Shown: positions 1 to 11,177 of the stretch, piece after piece | Layout of the letters: every line of letters starts with the position of its first letter | Numbering within the stretch: position 1 is the first letter of the stretch | Source: Zelonia costaricensis | Taxonomy: Eukaryota; Euglenozoa; Kinetoplastea; Trypanosomatida; Trypanosomatidae | Assembly: GCA_030849075.1 (NCBI GenBank) | Contig: JASAOO010003376.1 | Span: forward strand, 1-49,820 | Direction: 5' to 3' | DNA length: 49,820 nucleotides | Notes under the pieces: model-generated | Database searches by the model: none | Told to the model about the DNA's origin: nothing | Seen by the model: only the letters and a program-made list of their open reading frames with translations | Translations under genes and position numbers: made by a program

Positions 1-1493
1 GCTGATGCACGCCCCCCTCCCCCTCATTCCCCCCCTCCCCTTCCCCAATGCACCCGCACGTGTGCGTTTGTGGGTGCACGTCGCTTCCGAGGTGTGTGTG
101 TGTGTAGACGTGAGCGCCTCTTTTTTTTTGGTTTCGCGTTCTTCTGCAAGAGTTTGGGGCTGGTTGACGGCCGCACGGCCTGGAGCGCCTGTGGATGCCT
201 CACACCTGGATGTCCGTCCGTCTCCCCCTAATCCGCCCGCACGCCTCAGGTCCGTTCCGCGCTGTGTGCGTGCACATTGTTTACTTTCTTTCTTGCTTTC
301 CTTCTTTCTCTGTTGCTTTGGCACTTTGCTCTGTTTTCTGTTCTGGCGTGGGTGCGCGCGTGTGTGTGACTGTATGTGTATATTTAGTGGCGTGTCCTGA
401 CCTGCTCACCCGTAGAAACGCGTGGTGGCGTGCTGGGAGCTTCTCCCCCTTTTTGTTTTCCGGCCCTTTGTGGCGCGGCGACGAGAAGGTCGTGTGCGTG
501 GTCACTAGCGTTTGTGGTGCGTACGTGCGTGCGTGCGTCACGCTAGAGCTCATGGTAGCCGCTTTTCTTTGTCGTTTTCCTTTTTTCCATTTCTCCTTCA
601 GTTATCACGGACAGAGAAGCCCCCCCCCCAACTGAGGCGCATCGACAAGCGCCGAGAAGAACCATGCTTTCACACACACACACACCACACACATACGCAG
701 TAGAGGAGAGTCGCAGCAGTGCGCCGCTTGTGCGACGTACACCCACCTTTCAGCGCTTTGCTCTCTCTTCATGCAAAACTCAAGGATGACGTTCTCGTTA
801 TCCCGCAGCCCGCCTTCGCGCTCCTCCACTGCTTCCGTGCTCTTTGCATGTGTGCGTTTGTGCCGCGTGTGTGCACGTGCGTGTACGTCGATGGCTGCCC
901 CACGTCATTGCTTCCTCTGTACCAGAAAAAAAAAAAGGGAAGCACAACAACCACGAGCGGAACTCGTTCTTGCTTGTGCGTGTGTGCACGTGTTTTCTGA
1001 GTGCTTGTATCTTTGCGTCGGTGCGCCCCGCACGCCCGCGCTCCTTCCTTGTGTCTAATCGCACCCGTTTCCCTCACTTTAGTCTTTTTTCACCCTTTTG
1101 CCACCCACCGACTCACTTGCCCTCCCCTCCCAGTTCACTTTGTTTTCCCTCTCCACTTTCTTCTTCATTTTTGCGCGTGCACGCGACGCCTACGACACAC
1201 CAGCCCACGCGATCAATAACAGCTAAACACAAACTGGAGGAAAGCACTTCCGACAGAAGCGCACAACACCCTCTCCCGATTTCTGCGAGCTGTCCAGAGG
1301 GAAGAGGAAAGGTATACACCGTGAGGGGAGGAAAGGTGAGGTCGCGGGAGGGTGGTGGCGGCTTCGCTCCCAACGATGCAGGGCAACAAGGCGACCGTGC
1401 CTGTGTCGCCCTCTCCATCTCTCCACGCCCCCCCCATTTCACGGACACCTGGGCCGCTGTCACGGCGGTGCGAGGAGGGAGAGGACACGAGGC

Positions 1494-1545
1494 GGCGGGG
1501 GGCGGGGGGGGGACAGGGGGACGGAGGCGGGAGGGGGACCTCTCC
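1494..1545 (+). other. G-quadruplex-prone G-rich block
   Basis: A run of closely spaced G tracts on the + strand, including runs of six, nine or more and five guanines separated by one to four other bases. This meets the usual pattern of four or more G3+ runs with short loops. It lies about 700 bases before the first tetraspan start codon, upstream of the CT-rich processing region, so it may sit in the preceding transcript's 3' end or be removed during processing. Folding is inferred from the pattern only. Confidence 0.6.
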
Positions 1546-1879
1546 GGTCTGGCCCTTCCTCCGCCCTAGTTGACTGTCCCGTGTCCCCGCCCCCCTTCGA
1601 CGGCGCTCCTCTCTCTCCCTCCCTGTCTCTCACGCCCCGCCGTGCAACACTTCTGCTATCGAATCCCCGCCTGTTCTCCGTCACCCGCATCCTCGCGGTC
1701 GTTTTCCCCTCTCTCTTGTTTCACGCGTCGATGCTCGCGCCCATACACACACACACACACGCACACAGATCACTCCATGACTGCAGCAGCTTCTCTCTCT
1801 CCCCTCATTGTTTGCATTCCCTCGCCCTCACCAACTCACTCGCTCTCACTCTCCACACGCTGCCCACCGCCTTTGTTGG

Positions 1880-1929
1880 CTGCATTGCGTGTGCCTTTCC
1901 ACCCTCCTCCCTTCCCCTTCCTTTCTAAG
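1880..1929 (+). promoter_or_regulatory. Predicted trans-splice acceptor for tetraspan 1
   Basis: A pyrimidine-rich tract ends in TTTCTAAG, giving an AG at 1928-1929 about 290 bases before the start codon at 2217. Later pyrimidine tracts at 2085-2180 could serve instead, so the exact site is uncertain. Confidence 0.35.
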
Positions 1930-2183
1930 CCGCGTCGCTTTACTCCTTCCCTCGCCCGTGAACACGCCGAATTTCTCACCGCGCTCACACGAGTTTCTGT
2001 TCACGTGTGAACTGAGTGCGCCCGCTGGTGTGTCTGTGCTCGTGTGCGCTGTGCACTCTCAACTGAAGCGAAGCCAAGCCCGATTCAGACTCCCCCCTCT
2101 CCACCCCTTCTCCGCACCGACACAATTCATATCCGTTCTGTTATTGCTCTTCATCTCAACCCTGTTGTCCCTGTCCCTCCGAT

Positions 2184-2210
2184 CACACACACACACACAC
2201 ACACACACAC
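2184..2210 (+). repeat. (CA)n repeat before tetraspan 1
   Basis: A 27-base pure CA run ends seven bases before the ATG at 2217. It would lie in the 5' untranslated region. CA runs recur just before several other start codons in this window. Confidence 0.9.
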
Positions 2211-2216
2211 TGGACG

Positions 2217-3086
2217 ATGATCGGGTACCGCGTGTTTGTGCTGCTGTGCCTGGTGTGCATCACCGCCTGCGGTGTGTGCTCCTCCCTCTTCCCGCTCTAC
2301 CGCGCCGGCAGCCTCGACTCTGGCGACGCCGCGACGGCGCAGCGCGACACTATCTACTACTGGTACACCGAAACTGCCGTGCCTGGGAATGGCAGCCGGG
2401 TGGTGCTCACGCGGCTGTACAACAGCGGCCGCGCCTGCTCCACGGACCGCCTTTACTTCACCGTCGCCGCGGCGCTGTCGACGGCCGGCGCCGGGCTTGG
2501 CGGGCTGGCGTCGCTGATGGCAGCGACGTGGGTGTACGCCGGCTACGACGCCTGCCTGCACACCTTCATCGCCTTTGCGGTTTTCCTCTCCTGCGCGTGC
2601 TATGTGGTGACACTCGCCATGGTGGTGAACGCGTACATGAACGGCTCGTGCAGTGGCGGAGCGGCGAGCACGCCGGCCATCAAGAGCATGACGCCCTCGT
2701 ACGGCATCGTGGAGGGCCTCATCCTGATGTGCATCGCGGCAGGCGGCGCGCTCCTCTGTTTCTTCCTGGTGCTGTTGAACTTCTGCTGCTGCACGAGCAC
2801 GGACGACTACAGCGGGGGCCGCCGCCGCTACACCGATGACGGTGGCTTGAGCCGCACCAGCAGCGGCATGCCGAAGCACAACTCGCAGGCCAGCGGGCTG
2901 TCAGGGAGGAGCTACACGCTGAGCCGCTCGCGCAGCGAGTCCAGCATGGCGCGTCGCACCGATGTCAGCTCCAGCCGCCCAAGCGGCTCCCGCAGCGGCC
3001 GCCTCACAACACGCGAACTCTCACGCCGGCCCAGTCAGCGCAGCATGTCGTCGGCCTCGATGGGCAGCTCTCGCAGCGGGCACTAG
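2217..3086 (+). CDS. Amastin-like tetraspan membrane protein 1, with long Ser/Arg tail
   Basis: A 289-residue protein with four predicted membrane spans at about residues 5-27, 79-105, 115-139 and 163-188. The first outer loop carries the aromatic motif YYWYTE (47-52), an N-glycosylation sequon NGS at 58-60 and one cysteine (74). The second outer loop has NGSC (142-145). TM1 ends TACGVC, TM4 is introduced by IVEG, and TM4 is followed by CCC at 190-192. Unlike its four relatives it has a roughly 95-residue tail dominated by serine and arginine, predicted cytosolic. Topology matches amastins, but the classical amastin signature (Cys-x-[ST]-x-[WF]-G...Cys) is not seen. The ATG at 2217 places a hydrophobic TM1 at the N terminus, as in its relatives. 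Function unknown; surface or endosomal membrane location is inferred. Confidence 0.85.
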   Translation: MIGYRVFVLLCLVCITACGVCSSLFPLYRAGSLDSGDAATAQRDTIYYWYTETAVPGNGSRVVLTRLYNSGRACSTDRLYFTVAAALSTAGAGLGGLASLMAATWVYAGYDACLHTFIAFAVFLSCACYVVTLAMVVNAYMNGSCSGGAASTPAIKSMTPSYGIVEGLILMCIAAGGALLCFFLVLLNFCCCTSTDDYSGGRRRYTDDGGLSRTSSGMPKHNSQASGLSGRSYTLSRSRSESSMARRTDVSSSRPSGSRSGRLTTRELSRRPSQRSMSSASMGSSRSGH

Positions 3087-3200
3087 CACTGAACACCCAG
3101 GCCTACCCCTTTCTCCTCCCCCCCCATCTCGTCTTGGGCTGCTGAACGGGAGTTGGTGCAGCACGCTTGTGGGGAGAAAAGAGAAGAGTGGATGGCTCAT

Positions 3201-3246
3201 GTGTGTTCGCGTGTGTGTGTGTGTGTGTGCTTGTGTGTGTGTGTGT
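3201..3246 (+). repeat. (TG)n repeat after tetraspan 1
   Basis: A nearly pure TG run begins about 115 bases after the stop codon, so it should fall in the 3' untranslated region of the tetraspan 1 mRNA. Confidence 0.9.
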
Positions 3247-4536
3247 CCCCTCTGAAAGCTTCTCCTCCCCCCACCGCCACTATTCCTTCCAATTTCATTT
3301 GGTCCTTCGGTTCTCTGCCGTCTCTGTGCACTCCCCTCCCTTCTCCTTCTCCCCCATTCTTCCTTCCACCCGCCCTCGTGCCGCGGCCGCACATCTCACT
3401 CAAACGACGTGCGTCTGCGTTGTCCCGCCTCCTCTCTGTCTTCTCCCTTCCGCCCGTATTCCTGCTTCTCTTTGCGTGTGTCGGTGTGCGTGCTGGGCGC
3501 TTGTCGATGTGCCATGACGAGCTCGATCCACGCGCCTCATTCTTGTCTTGACGGCGCACCACGCCACCGGCAGCAAGTACCACCACGCCCGTGCGATTGA
3601 CGTGTGTGTGCCCGTGTGTGTGTGTGCATGCGTGTCCGTCTCTCTCTATGTGTGTATGCGTATAAGTGTGTGACGACCCCCCGCCCTCCCACCTCCTCTC
3701 GTTCTCGTTTGAGCCTCACTGCTTCTGTTTTGATTTTGCTTTGTCGCTGGGCCCCGCCCACTCGCCTCCTGTCCTCTTCATCTTGATCCGTGCCACGCTA
3801 CGAGGTATTCGGCGGGCCTTCCTTCCCTCCCCTCTCTCCCACGTTCCGCGCGCCCGATGCACCTCATGTCGTGCCGCTGCACGGTCGGACGCCTCCTTGC
3901 CTCGAAAAGCTGATGAATCTCTTCTTGTTTGTGTCTGTCGTCTTTCCTTTTTTTTTTTCTCTTCTCTCCTTCCGCGTGCCTGATGCCAGCCTCCGCTCTG
4001 AGTCCTTCGCGTACAACTCCATCTCTGCCTCCCCCTCGCTGTCCCTCTCGCTCATCGGTGTCCCAGTCCGCCAGCGCTTCGCTTGAGATATGTGTGGCAG
4101 CACGCACGAGCGCAAACTCGAAAGAGAGAGAGCGGAGGGGGGAGGGAGAGGCTGCACCCGACACACGCTCCTCCCCCGTCGCAGTGCCACACTCACTCGC
4201 CACCACACACGCGCGTACGCGGGCTGGGCGAGGAAAGCTCCCCAAATGAAGAGAACACAGAGCCCACTACTAACTGCGCAGACGCACCTCGAGTCTCACG
4301 CAGACACGCATGTGCACAGGAGCAGACTCAGGGAAGACGCGTGTGCGCGTGCCGACGGCGGCGGAGGAGGGGGGAGGAGGAGGGGGAGGGGAAGACGCCA
4401 CCGGATACGGAGACAGCGGAACGACGCGTAAGAGGGGCGGCACTTCATGGAGTACCTCGCAGGAGCTCCCGTCCTACTGGCACTTCCCTATTTTTTTCTT
4501 CTTTCTGTTCGGCAACGTGTCAGCTCGTGTGCGTGC

Positions 4537-4538
<2 letters not shown>

Positions 4539-4575
<37 letters not shown>
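4539..4575 (+). repeat. (GT)n repeat
   Basis: A long uninterrupted GT run of about 37 bases in the spacer after tetraspan 1. It is pure enough to be length-polymorphic. Confidence 0.9.
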
Positions 4576-4579
<4 letters not shown>

Positions 4580-7262
4580 TGCGAATATGTAAATGTCTGG
4601 TAGAACCGCTTGCACTGGCCGCGATGTCTGTCCTCCTCCCCCACGCCTCTCTTTTCTGTTTTCTTCTCCCCTTTTTTTCTCTGTTTACGCCGGTGCCTTT
4701 CCTTCACGTTGCGTGAGCTCCTTTGGCCCCCTCCTCCTCCTCCTCCTCCCCACTCACCCATCAGCGGCCTCGCGGTTGGCATTGTGCACCCCGCTGGCTC
4801 GGCTTTCTGTGTGGATGTGTGCATGTGTGTTGACGTGGCGCTGTGCGTTCTTGGTGTGACGTTACCTTAGGCTTAATCGCTTTACCAGTTCTCTGCTGCC
4901 TTTCTCCCGCTCCCTCTCCTTCTCATCCCTGCCTCTCGCTTTTCGCTTCTACCATTCGTCTCCTGCCTCATGTCGCACGTGCGTGAGGGGTGTTTGCGTG
5001 CGTGTGTGTGTGTGCCTCCGAGAACGTGCACTGACGCGTCGCATCGCTACGCCCGCCCCCCTCCCTCATGTAAAGCTACATGAAGGTGTACGTCAATCTT
5101 CTCCCATTTCTATTTTTGTGTGTATCTCCTTTGTGTGTTGTGCGTTTGGATGTACCGCGTCGTTGGTGCAGCGAACTGCTTCCCCCCCTCTCTCCCTCCC
5201 TCCCTCCCTCCCTTTGTGGCGTATGTGCTTGCTTTTTTTCTCGTTTCTTTTGGCTCTTTGCTGGATGATCATGTTTTCGTTTCTCAGCTCCGTGTCCCTT
5301 CGCGCGTGATGCGCACTCTGCGGTGGTCATCACTGACTTCGCGTCTCCCTTTTCTCTTTTGCTTTCCTGCGCCTCTTCCCCACTTCACTCTGCGTGGGTG
5401 TGCCCATGTGTCTGTGCATCACGCGGCACTCGTGTCCACCCCTGCAGCGGGCAAGGCGCGGCAGGGCGGCCCAACTGACGAACTCCTGAGTGCCCAAAGA
5501 GACAAGGAGAGTCTGTTCCCCGCTGGAGGGGCCACCCGGGGCAGCTACATTTCCCGCAGTCACGTACCACTGGCAAGCTTCCCCGGTCGATGCAGAACGT
5601 CGCGCTTCGCCCTTTCCCACGTGTGTGTGTTTAGCGCTCGGAAAGGTGTCCGACGTAGGCGAGGGGAGCAATGCCGTCACGTTCCAAGGGAAAACAGTTT
5701 GTCTATGCGATGAAACGAGTGCGTACGCGCACATCACTGCCGCGCTCAGCCCCCCTTCCCTTTCCCCTTTTTCGTTGCAATCGTCTCTGCCCACGTGTGC
5801 GCCTCTTCTCCGCACGTACGTTTGTGTCTGAAGGTTCGACTGGCTTGCGAGAGCTGGTGCGCTGCTCGCACGTGTGGCGACAGCGTAGCTGCACACAATA
5901 GACAAAAAAGGAAGTATGGAAACTACGCGAACATGCAGGAGGCTCGATGTTCGAGTTGATCGACTGCCTCTTGCGTTCCCCCCTTTTTCCTTTGCTCGTT
6001 GCAGGCAGTACGCGTCGATGGCGGCCTCCGGAGCGCCGCTCTCTCTCGCTCGCACTAGCGTCTTTCTCCTGCCCTTCTCCATTCTCTGAAGCTCTTCATT
6101 TTTAGGCGTCGGAGTTTCGCATGGACCATGGCGAGGCCGCTCTAGCACTCCTCCACTGTGTTGGCGTGTGTGTGTATGTGTCTGTGTGTGTGTGTGACGG
6201 GCATCTGCATCACGCTAGATTTCTCTCTCTCCCTCCCTGTCTTGCATGAGGGTAAGGGCCGCCTCCCACTTTCCTCTCTGTATGGGCGTCTTCGTGCTCG
6301 CCAGCTCGAGGGGAGGGAGAGGGGGGGGGAGGAGGTGGCCGCGTGTGCGGGCGCCCGTCTCCCTCCCCGCGCGTGTGTGTGTGCGTGCGTGGCGTGAGTG
6401 CCGCCAACGCGTGCCCGTCTTAGAATCTTTGTTTGCCGGTCTTCTTTTCTTTTTCTTGAGCGGGGGGGGGGTTAGCTCCTTTCGAGTGGGATTGGTGGGA
6501 CGGCGATTTCACGTGTTGATGTGTGTGTGTGTGTGCGTGTGCGTGTATGCCTGTGGCTTCTTTGGGTTTCCCCTCTGCGGTCAGCAAGAGCCGTTCTCGT
6601 TGTTGGTCCCCGTCCCCTTTCCCCAGTCTCGCTCCCGCTCCTTCCATTGTTCGCAGCTTCATATTGGCCTCCTCTCACGGCGACACTGTCGCACAGATTC
6701 CTCGCCTGTAGCGCCACACCACGCATCTCGTGCACAGGCATGTGACTTCACGCCTGCAGCCTCCCGCATCACCTCCCCGTCCGTTCGCTCAACCCCCCCC
6801 CTCCCCCCGCCACGCGTTCTGTGTGTGACGGCCTTCGCTCTTCCCCCCGTTCCCCCTCACGTGTTGGACTCGTCCATTTTTGTGTTCTCGTCTCTCTGTT
6901 TTTGTTTTCTGGTTTGGCGTTGTTGGCCCGTCTTCCTCCTCCTTCCCTTCCCTCCCTTCCCGCCTCCTGCACATCAAACTGGGTGAAGAACTCCGGGCTT
7001 TCGTGTGTCCCTCAGCCGCCGCTCCGCAGCACCCACCGCCCCCTCCTTCACCGTCCTCTCTCACTCTCTCCACCTTCCCCTTCCCTTTTTTGGGCGACGC
7101 ATCTCCGCCGCCACAGGTGATGGAAGCTGTCGATGACCAGCGGTGTGCGCATCAGCAACCACACGTACACACACACACATACACACACAAATACGTGTGT
7201 GCACCTGGTCCTCAGCCACCTCCCAGATGTCCGGTGGTGGTTGGATCAAGTGCAGCGGAAGC

Positions 7263-7303
7263 GGAGGGTGCGGTGGGGGGGGGGTGGGTGGTGGTGGCGG
7301 AGA
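7263..7303 (+). other. G-rich block in spacer 1-2
   Basis: Multiple G runs, one of at least nine guanines, separated by single T bases or short GT steps. It fits a G-quadruplex pattern on the + strand. It lies about 750 bases before the start codon of tetraspan 2. Confidence 0.5.
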
Positions 7304-7916
7304 AGAGAGGCGTGGGATGGTCCCTGATGATGACGGCGCCCTCGCATACCCCCGTCTCACCATCCAGTGTCGCCCGGTGACAGTCAGAACCAGAAGTCAA
7401 CCGATTGTGTATACCCCGCAAAGCGAAGAGCGACAACACCAACAACACTAACATCAACGAGTGCAATGCGAAATGAAGAGAAGCTCGACGTGGCGCGCTT
7501 TGAAAACCTGTCAGGGAGGACATCGCAGCCCCGCACGCTGCACGCGAGTAAGCGTGGCCTCCCTCCCCTCCCTCGTCAGCGGAGGCGAACGGGTCGACGG
7601 ACAGAGTGTCCGCAGCGATCCTCGTGCTCTTCTTCGCGGGTGCTCCAGTGCATCTCGGGGTAGGGGTGGGGTGGGGGACTTCATTTGGCGAAGTAAAGAG
7701 CCTCAACCGCGACCGCATTGCACGTGAGGCTCCTCCCTTTCCAATGACAGGGGTGCTCTAGTAGCTCGCGCCCTCCCTCTCCCCCTTCCCGCCCGTGCGT
7801 ACACTTGCGCGCATGCGGCATCCTCTTTTCACTGTCTCCAAATTGTACCCCCCACCTCTGTTCTTCTCTACCACACCCCTGTCCCGGTGCTGCCATGCTG
7901 ACTGCACGCAAAGCAC

Positions 7917-7956
7917 TTCTTTTTTCCAATCTCTCTTTCTCCTTCATTTCTCGGCA

Positions 7957-7989
<33 letters not shown>
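7917..7989 (+). promoter_or_regulatory. Predicted trans-splice acceptor for tetraspan 2
   Basis: A pyrimidine tract (7917-7953) is followed by an AG-free CA repeat (7960-7988), and the first AG falls at 7988-7989. That would give a 5' untranslated region of about 60 bases before the ATG at 8050. Confidence 0.6.
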
Positions 7990-7993
<4 letters not shown>

Positions 7994-8049
7994 AGACACA
8001 GACACATCAAGAGAAGCACAAAAATCGCCGGAGGAAAGACAAGGTAACG

Positions 8050-8712
8050 ATGCTGTGCTGCCGCGTGCTTCTTCTCGTTGCCGTCATGCTGCTCACGGCG
8101 TGCATGACGTGCTCCATTCTGTTCCCCGTTCTGCGCAAGACAGAGACGGACGCGAGTGGCAGCGTGACGACGCGCGAATCCGTCTACTACTGGTACTGGG
8201 AGGCCAGCAACTCCAGCACCGCGACAAGCGGAACGCCGGCACTGGTGCGGCGGCGTTACACGCGCGACCTCAACTGCGATCGCGCGCGCACCTTTTACAT
8301 AGTCTCCTCTGCGCTGTCGGTGTCGGCTGCCGGGCTGGGTGGCGTGACGGCCCTCGTCATCTCGTGCTGGTCCGCCGCAGGCTTTAACTACTCCATCGGC
8401 GTCTCCGCGCTGCTGTTCACGTTCTTGACCATGGCGTGTGCGGTGGTGGTGCTCGCCTTCACGGTGTACGGCTACACCAACGGTTTCTGTAGCGACGACG
8501 CGGAGCCGATCGCGGGGACCACGCAGGGCTCCTACAAGCTGGCGGAGGGCTTCTTCCTGCTCTGCGTCGCTGTGGGTGGGCTGTTCCTCCTGACGGTGGC
8601 GGAGGCCATCGGCCTCTGCTGCTGCTGCCAGCCCGCAGAGGAGGAGTCGCCGGAGCGGGCGCGGTCGCGCAAGACCTCGCGGGCGGACCGCTACAGTGAC
8701 GTGGACAAGTAG
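8050..8712 (+). CDS. Amastin-like tetraspan membrane protein 2
   Basis: A 220-residue protein. The open frame continues upstream for 85 codons, but that part is low-complexity pyrimidine and CA repeat. The ATG at 8050 gives MLCCR followed directly by TM1 and lies downstream of the predicted splice acceptor. Spans are at about 5-27, 81-107, 115-140 and 166-188. Loop 1 has YYWYWE (46-51), sequons NSS at 54-56 and one cysteine (76). Loop 2 has NGFC (144-147). The LAEGF motif (164-168) starts TM4, and CCCC (190-193) follows it, a plausible palmitoylation site. The charged tail ends SDVDK. It is closest in pattern to tetraspans 3 and 4. Biochemical role unknown. Confidence 0.88.
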   Translation: MLCCRVLLLVAVMLLTACMTCSILFPVLRKTETDASGSVTTRESVYYWYWEASNSSTATSGTPALVRRRYTRDLNCDRARTFYIVSSALSVSAAGLGGVTALVISCWSAAGFNYSIGVSALLFTFLTMACAVVVLAFTVYGYTNGFCSDDAEPIAGTTQGSYKLAEGFFLLCVAVGGLFLLTVAEAIGLCCCCQPAEEESPERARSRKTSRADRYSDVDK

Positions 8713-11177
8713 GCGTGACTGAGGCCGGTCGTGTGGCATTAAGGAAAGGAAATACATGTGCATTGTTCACGAGTGTGTGCGCGTGTGTGTGTGCTTGTGT
8801 GATAGCCGCTCGCTGCTCCTCGTGCCATCTTGATTGGGCTCGCCTGACCGTTGACCCACCACCCCCCTTTTTTCTTTCCTCCCCGCGTTGGCCTCTCACC
8901 CCGAGTGCCTGTAGAGCGAGCGTTGCGCCCCTCGCCTCCGCTCCTCCTCGCCACGCCGCCGCCCTCTTCCCTCCCCCCGTGCTGCGTCGGCGGAGGAAGC
9001 GTCCTTTGTTGATGCTCTTTTCTTTTGTTGTCTCCGGTGTTTGTGTTTGTGTTGGTGTTCGTGTGTGCTTTGCGTCTGTTTAACCTGCCCTTCACGCCCC
9101 CGCGCGTGCGGAGGTGTGATGGCTTGCTCCGTCACAACGCATCTACGTGCCGCACTCTCTCTACCTTTCCCTCGCGCACTCCGCACTCGTCCGCCGACGG
9201 GAGAGCGCAGAGTGCTCAAGCAGAAAGCTTTTCATATTCCTTCGCGCTTTATCTTCTCTTTTGGTTTGTTTCTGCGATTCTCTTCCGTCCATCGTGCCTC
9301 CTCGTCATTGCCACGTTGGAGTTTGACCGCTGAAGGGCATCACCGCGTCCAGCTCGCCACCTCCGTGTTGCGAGGTTACCGCGTGCATGCACACTGCGCT
9401 CTTGCCGCTTCTGGTGCTCTGTGTGCAGCTCCCGGAGATGCCCTTGCCCAGCTCCAGCCTTCCTCCCCCCACCCGCCGCCCCCCGCCCCCCGCCCCCTCC
9501 AGTAGGGGCATCACGTCCTTCTCCCGCCATGGCTCAGTGTGAAGGACTTCGGGGGGAGCGATCATGGGACGCCGGTGGGAGGTTTGGGGGAAGAGAGGGG
9601 GTGGGCGAGGCGGGTGGGCTCTGCGCATGACACGATCATCTAGAAATAAAGAAAAGAAAGGAGAACACACCTTCTTGTTCATCCTCGCCTGGGCTGCATT
9701 CCTGTGCTTTGATCTTTCGTCGTCGATGCTTCCGACTCCAGCTACGCCGCCGATCCACCTACACACGTAACGAAAGCCAGCGGAAAAGCGGAAAGCCGTT
9801 GGGAGGGGTGGGGGTGGTGCTGCGCTGCGTCACAACCAGCGCGTTCCTCGCTTCTGCGCTCCCCGCAGGCTACCCAATTGTGCACTGAACACGAGCTTAA
9901 ACGGGCTGCGTGGAAGATGTGGTGACTACTGCTAATTGCCGCATGTAGGGGGCGGAGGTGGTGCGTGCGCCTACGCCCCCCTCCCCCCTCCTCGAGAGCG
10001 GTAGGCCGCCGGTGCTTCCTCCCTCAGACCATCACTTGCCGCACACTATCTCCCTGCCTCTCTTTCCCTCCCTCTTGCGCATCCACTGCTTGCCTTCGCC
10101 GCGATTCACCGACTCTCTCCGCATTTACTTGATCATACACACACACACGCCATCACACGCACACCCATGAACCTCGTACGTGAAGAATTCTGCGTCCTCT
10201 CACTTCCAACATAGTCCCCTTGCCTCCACCTCCATCGTCGTCGTCCTCCCCCCCGACTCTTCATTCCTGCTCTCTCTAAAGGCGAGCTGTTCCCCAAGGC
10301 GTTGATTGCCGTCGTCGCGCATCTCAGTCGCCCCCCTCCTTCCTCTATTTATCTTTCCCCATCTCTATCTTGCTTCCTCCCAGCTTATATCCCACTCACT
10401 GTCCGCCTCTATTACCTTGCGTCCCCAGCCAATATACCTGCGTTGACGTGCCTGTCCCCGCCCCGACCCTCCTGACGTGTTCTCGACTGCTCAGCTCCTC
10501 TCTGCATTTTCTCTTTTGGCGCTTCTGCGTGCGTGTCTGTGTCTGCGTGTCTGGGTGTTCGCTGCTCGCCGCTGTGTCTCGTTGCGTGGCCGCACTCCGG
10601 CGTGCGTACCCCCCTCTCTTCTCTTGCCGCACTGCCTCTGCTGCTGCTCTTGGCTTCCAAGCGCGTCAAACTCGTCTTGCATCTCCTCCGTGCCGCCTCC
10701 CTCGTGGTGCGCGAACCCCCCCCCCCTCCCCCCGTGCGCTGCAACACTCTTGTTCACGTGTTGGCCCTCTTCTCTTTCTCCTGCGCGCCTTGCGTCAACA
10801 TCGTCTTGACTTCGAAACAGAGACAAGAAGGCGGCAGCAGCAGCAAACACACACACACAGAAAAAAAAAAGAAAAGCGGCAGCTGCACCGGTGGTGTGCG
10901 TCTTTGTGCCTTTGTCTTATTGCTTGTCATCCTCGTGAGTCTTGTGTGACGCAGACTCGCACCGTGTCCTTTGCTCCTTGTCCTCCTCCTTCCCTCCACC
11001 CCCTTCCCCTCATCCACTTCCTTCTTCACGTGCTCGTCGTTTCTCTTCCCGAGTGTGCACCGCTCGAAACCGCCTGTTCCCTTCCCTTCGTCTAAAGCGG
11101 CCATCGCCCCCCCCCTCTCTCTCCCCTCCCCTCCCATTTCGCTCCGCCACAAATTTGCCACTCCCCACACAAAGAAA
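8713..11177. other. Gene-free spacer between tetraspans 2 and 3
   Basis: No coding-like frame is seen. It includes TG repeats shortly after the stop (about 8771-8797), CT-rich DNA, an A-rich patch at 9641-9662, a CA run at 10846-10858 followed by an A-run, and the pyrimidine-rich acceptor region before tetraspan 3. Confidence 0.65.
11071..11097 (+). promoter_or_regulatory. Predicted trans-splice acceptor for tetraspan 3
   Basis: A pyrimidine tract ends in GTCTAAAG with AG at 11096-11097, giving a leader of about 80 bases. The next AG is at 11173-11174, only four bases before the ATG, after another long pyrimidine run, and could be used as well. Confidence 0.5.

Larger units (their letters stand above)
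1..2216. other. Gene-free leading spacer
   Basis: No open frame here has the G/C-third-position bias seen in the real genes; the frames present read through low-complexity CT-rich and TG-rich DNA. It holds short TG and CA repeats (for example near 670-690 and 1744-1765), a strongly G-rich block at about 1494-1545, and a long CT-rich stretch from about 1560 to 2180 that would be the 5' processing region of the first tetraspan gene. An upstream gene may end before position 1; nothing of it is visible. Confidence 0.7.
3087..8049. other. 5 kb gene-free spacer between tetraspans 1 and 2
   Basis: This is the longest spacer in the window. I see no frame with coding-type composition. It contains TG repeats soon after the stop (3201-3246), a long TG run at 4539-4575, more TG runs near 6160-6195 and 6520-6545, CA repeats near 7165-7195, and a G-rich block at 7263-7303. 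The less repetitive parts (about 5440-5930 and 7100-7760) could hold decayed retroposon sequence or an extended 3' untranslated region, but I cannot assign them. Confidence 0.65.

Noticed and set aside
2250..2280. Lipoprotein-like LTAC/TAC box in the first span of all tetraspans
   Set aside because: The resemblance to a bacterial lipobox is coincidental; the genome is eukaryotic and the segment is a membrane span.
5830..5842. A GGTTCGA string resembling a tRNA B box
   Set aside because: The following bases do not complete the T arm, and no A box or acceptor stem can be formed around it.
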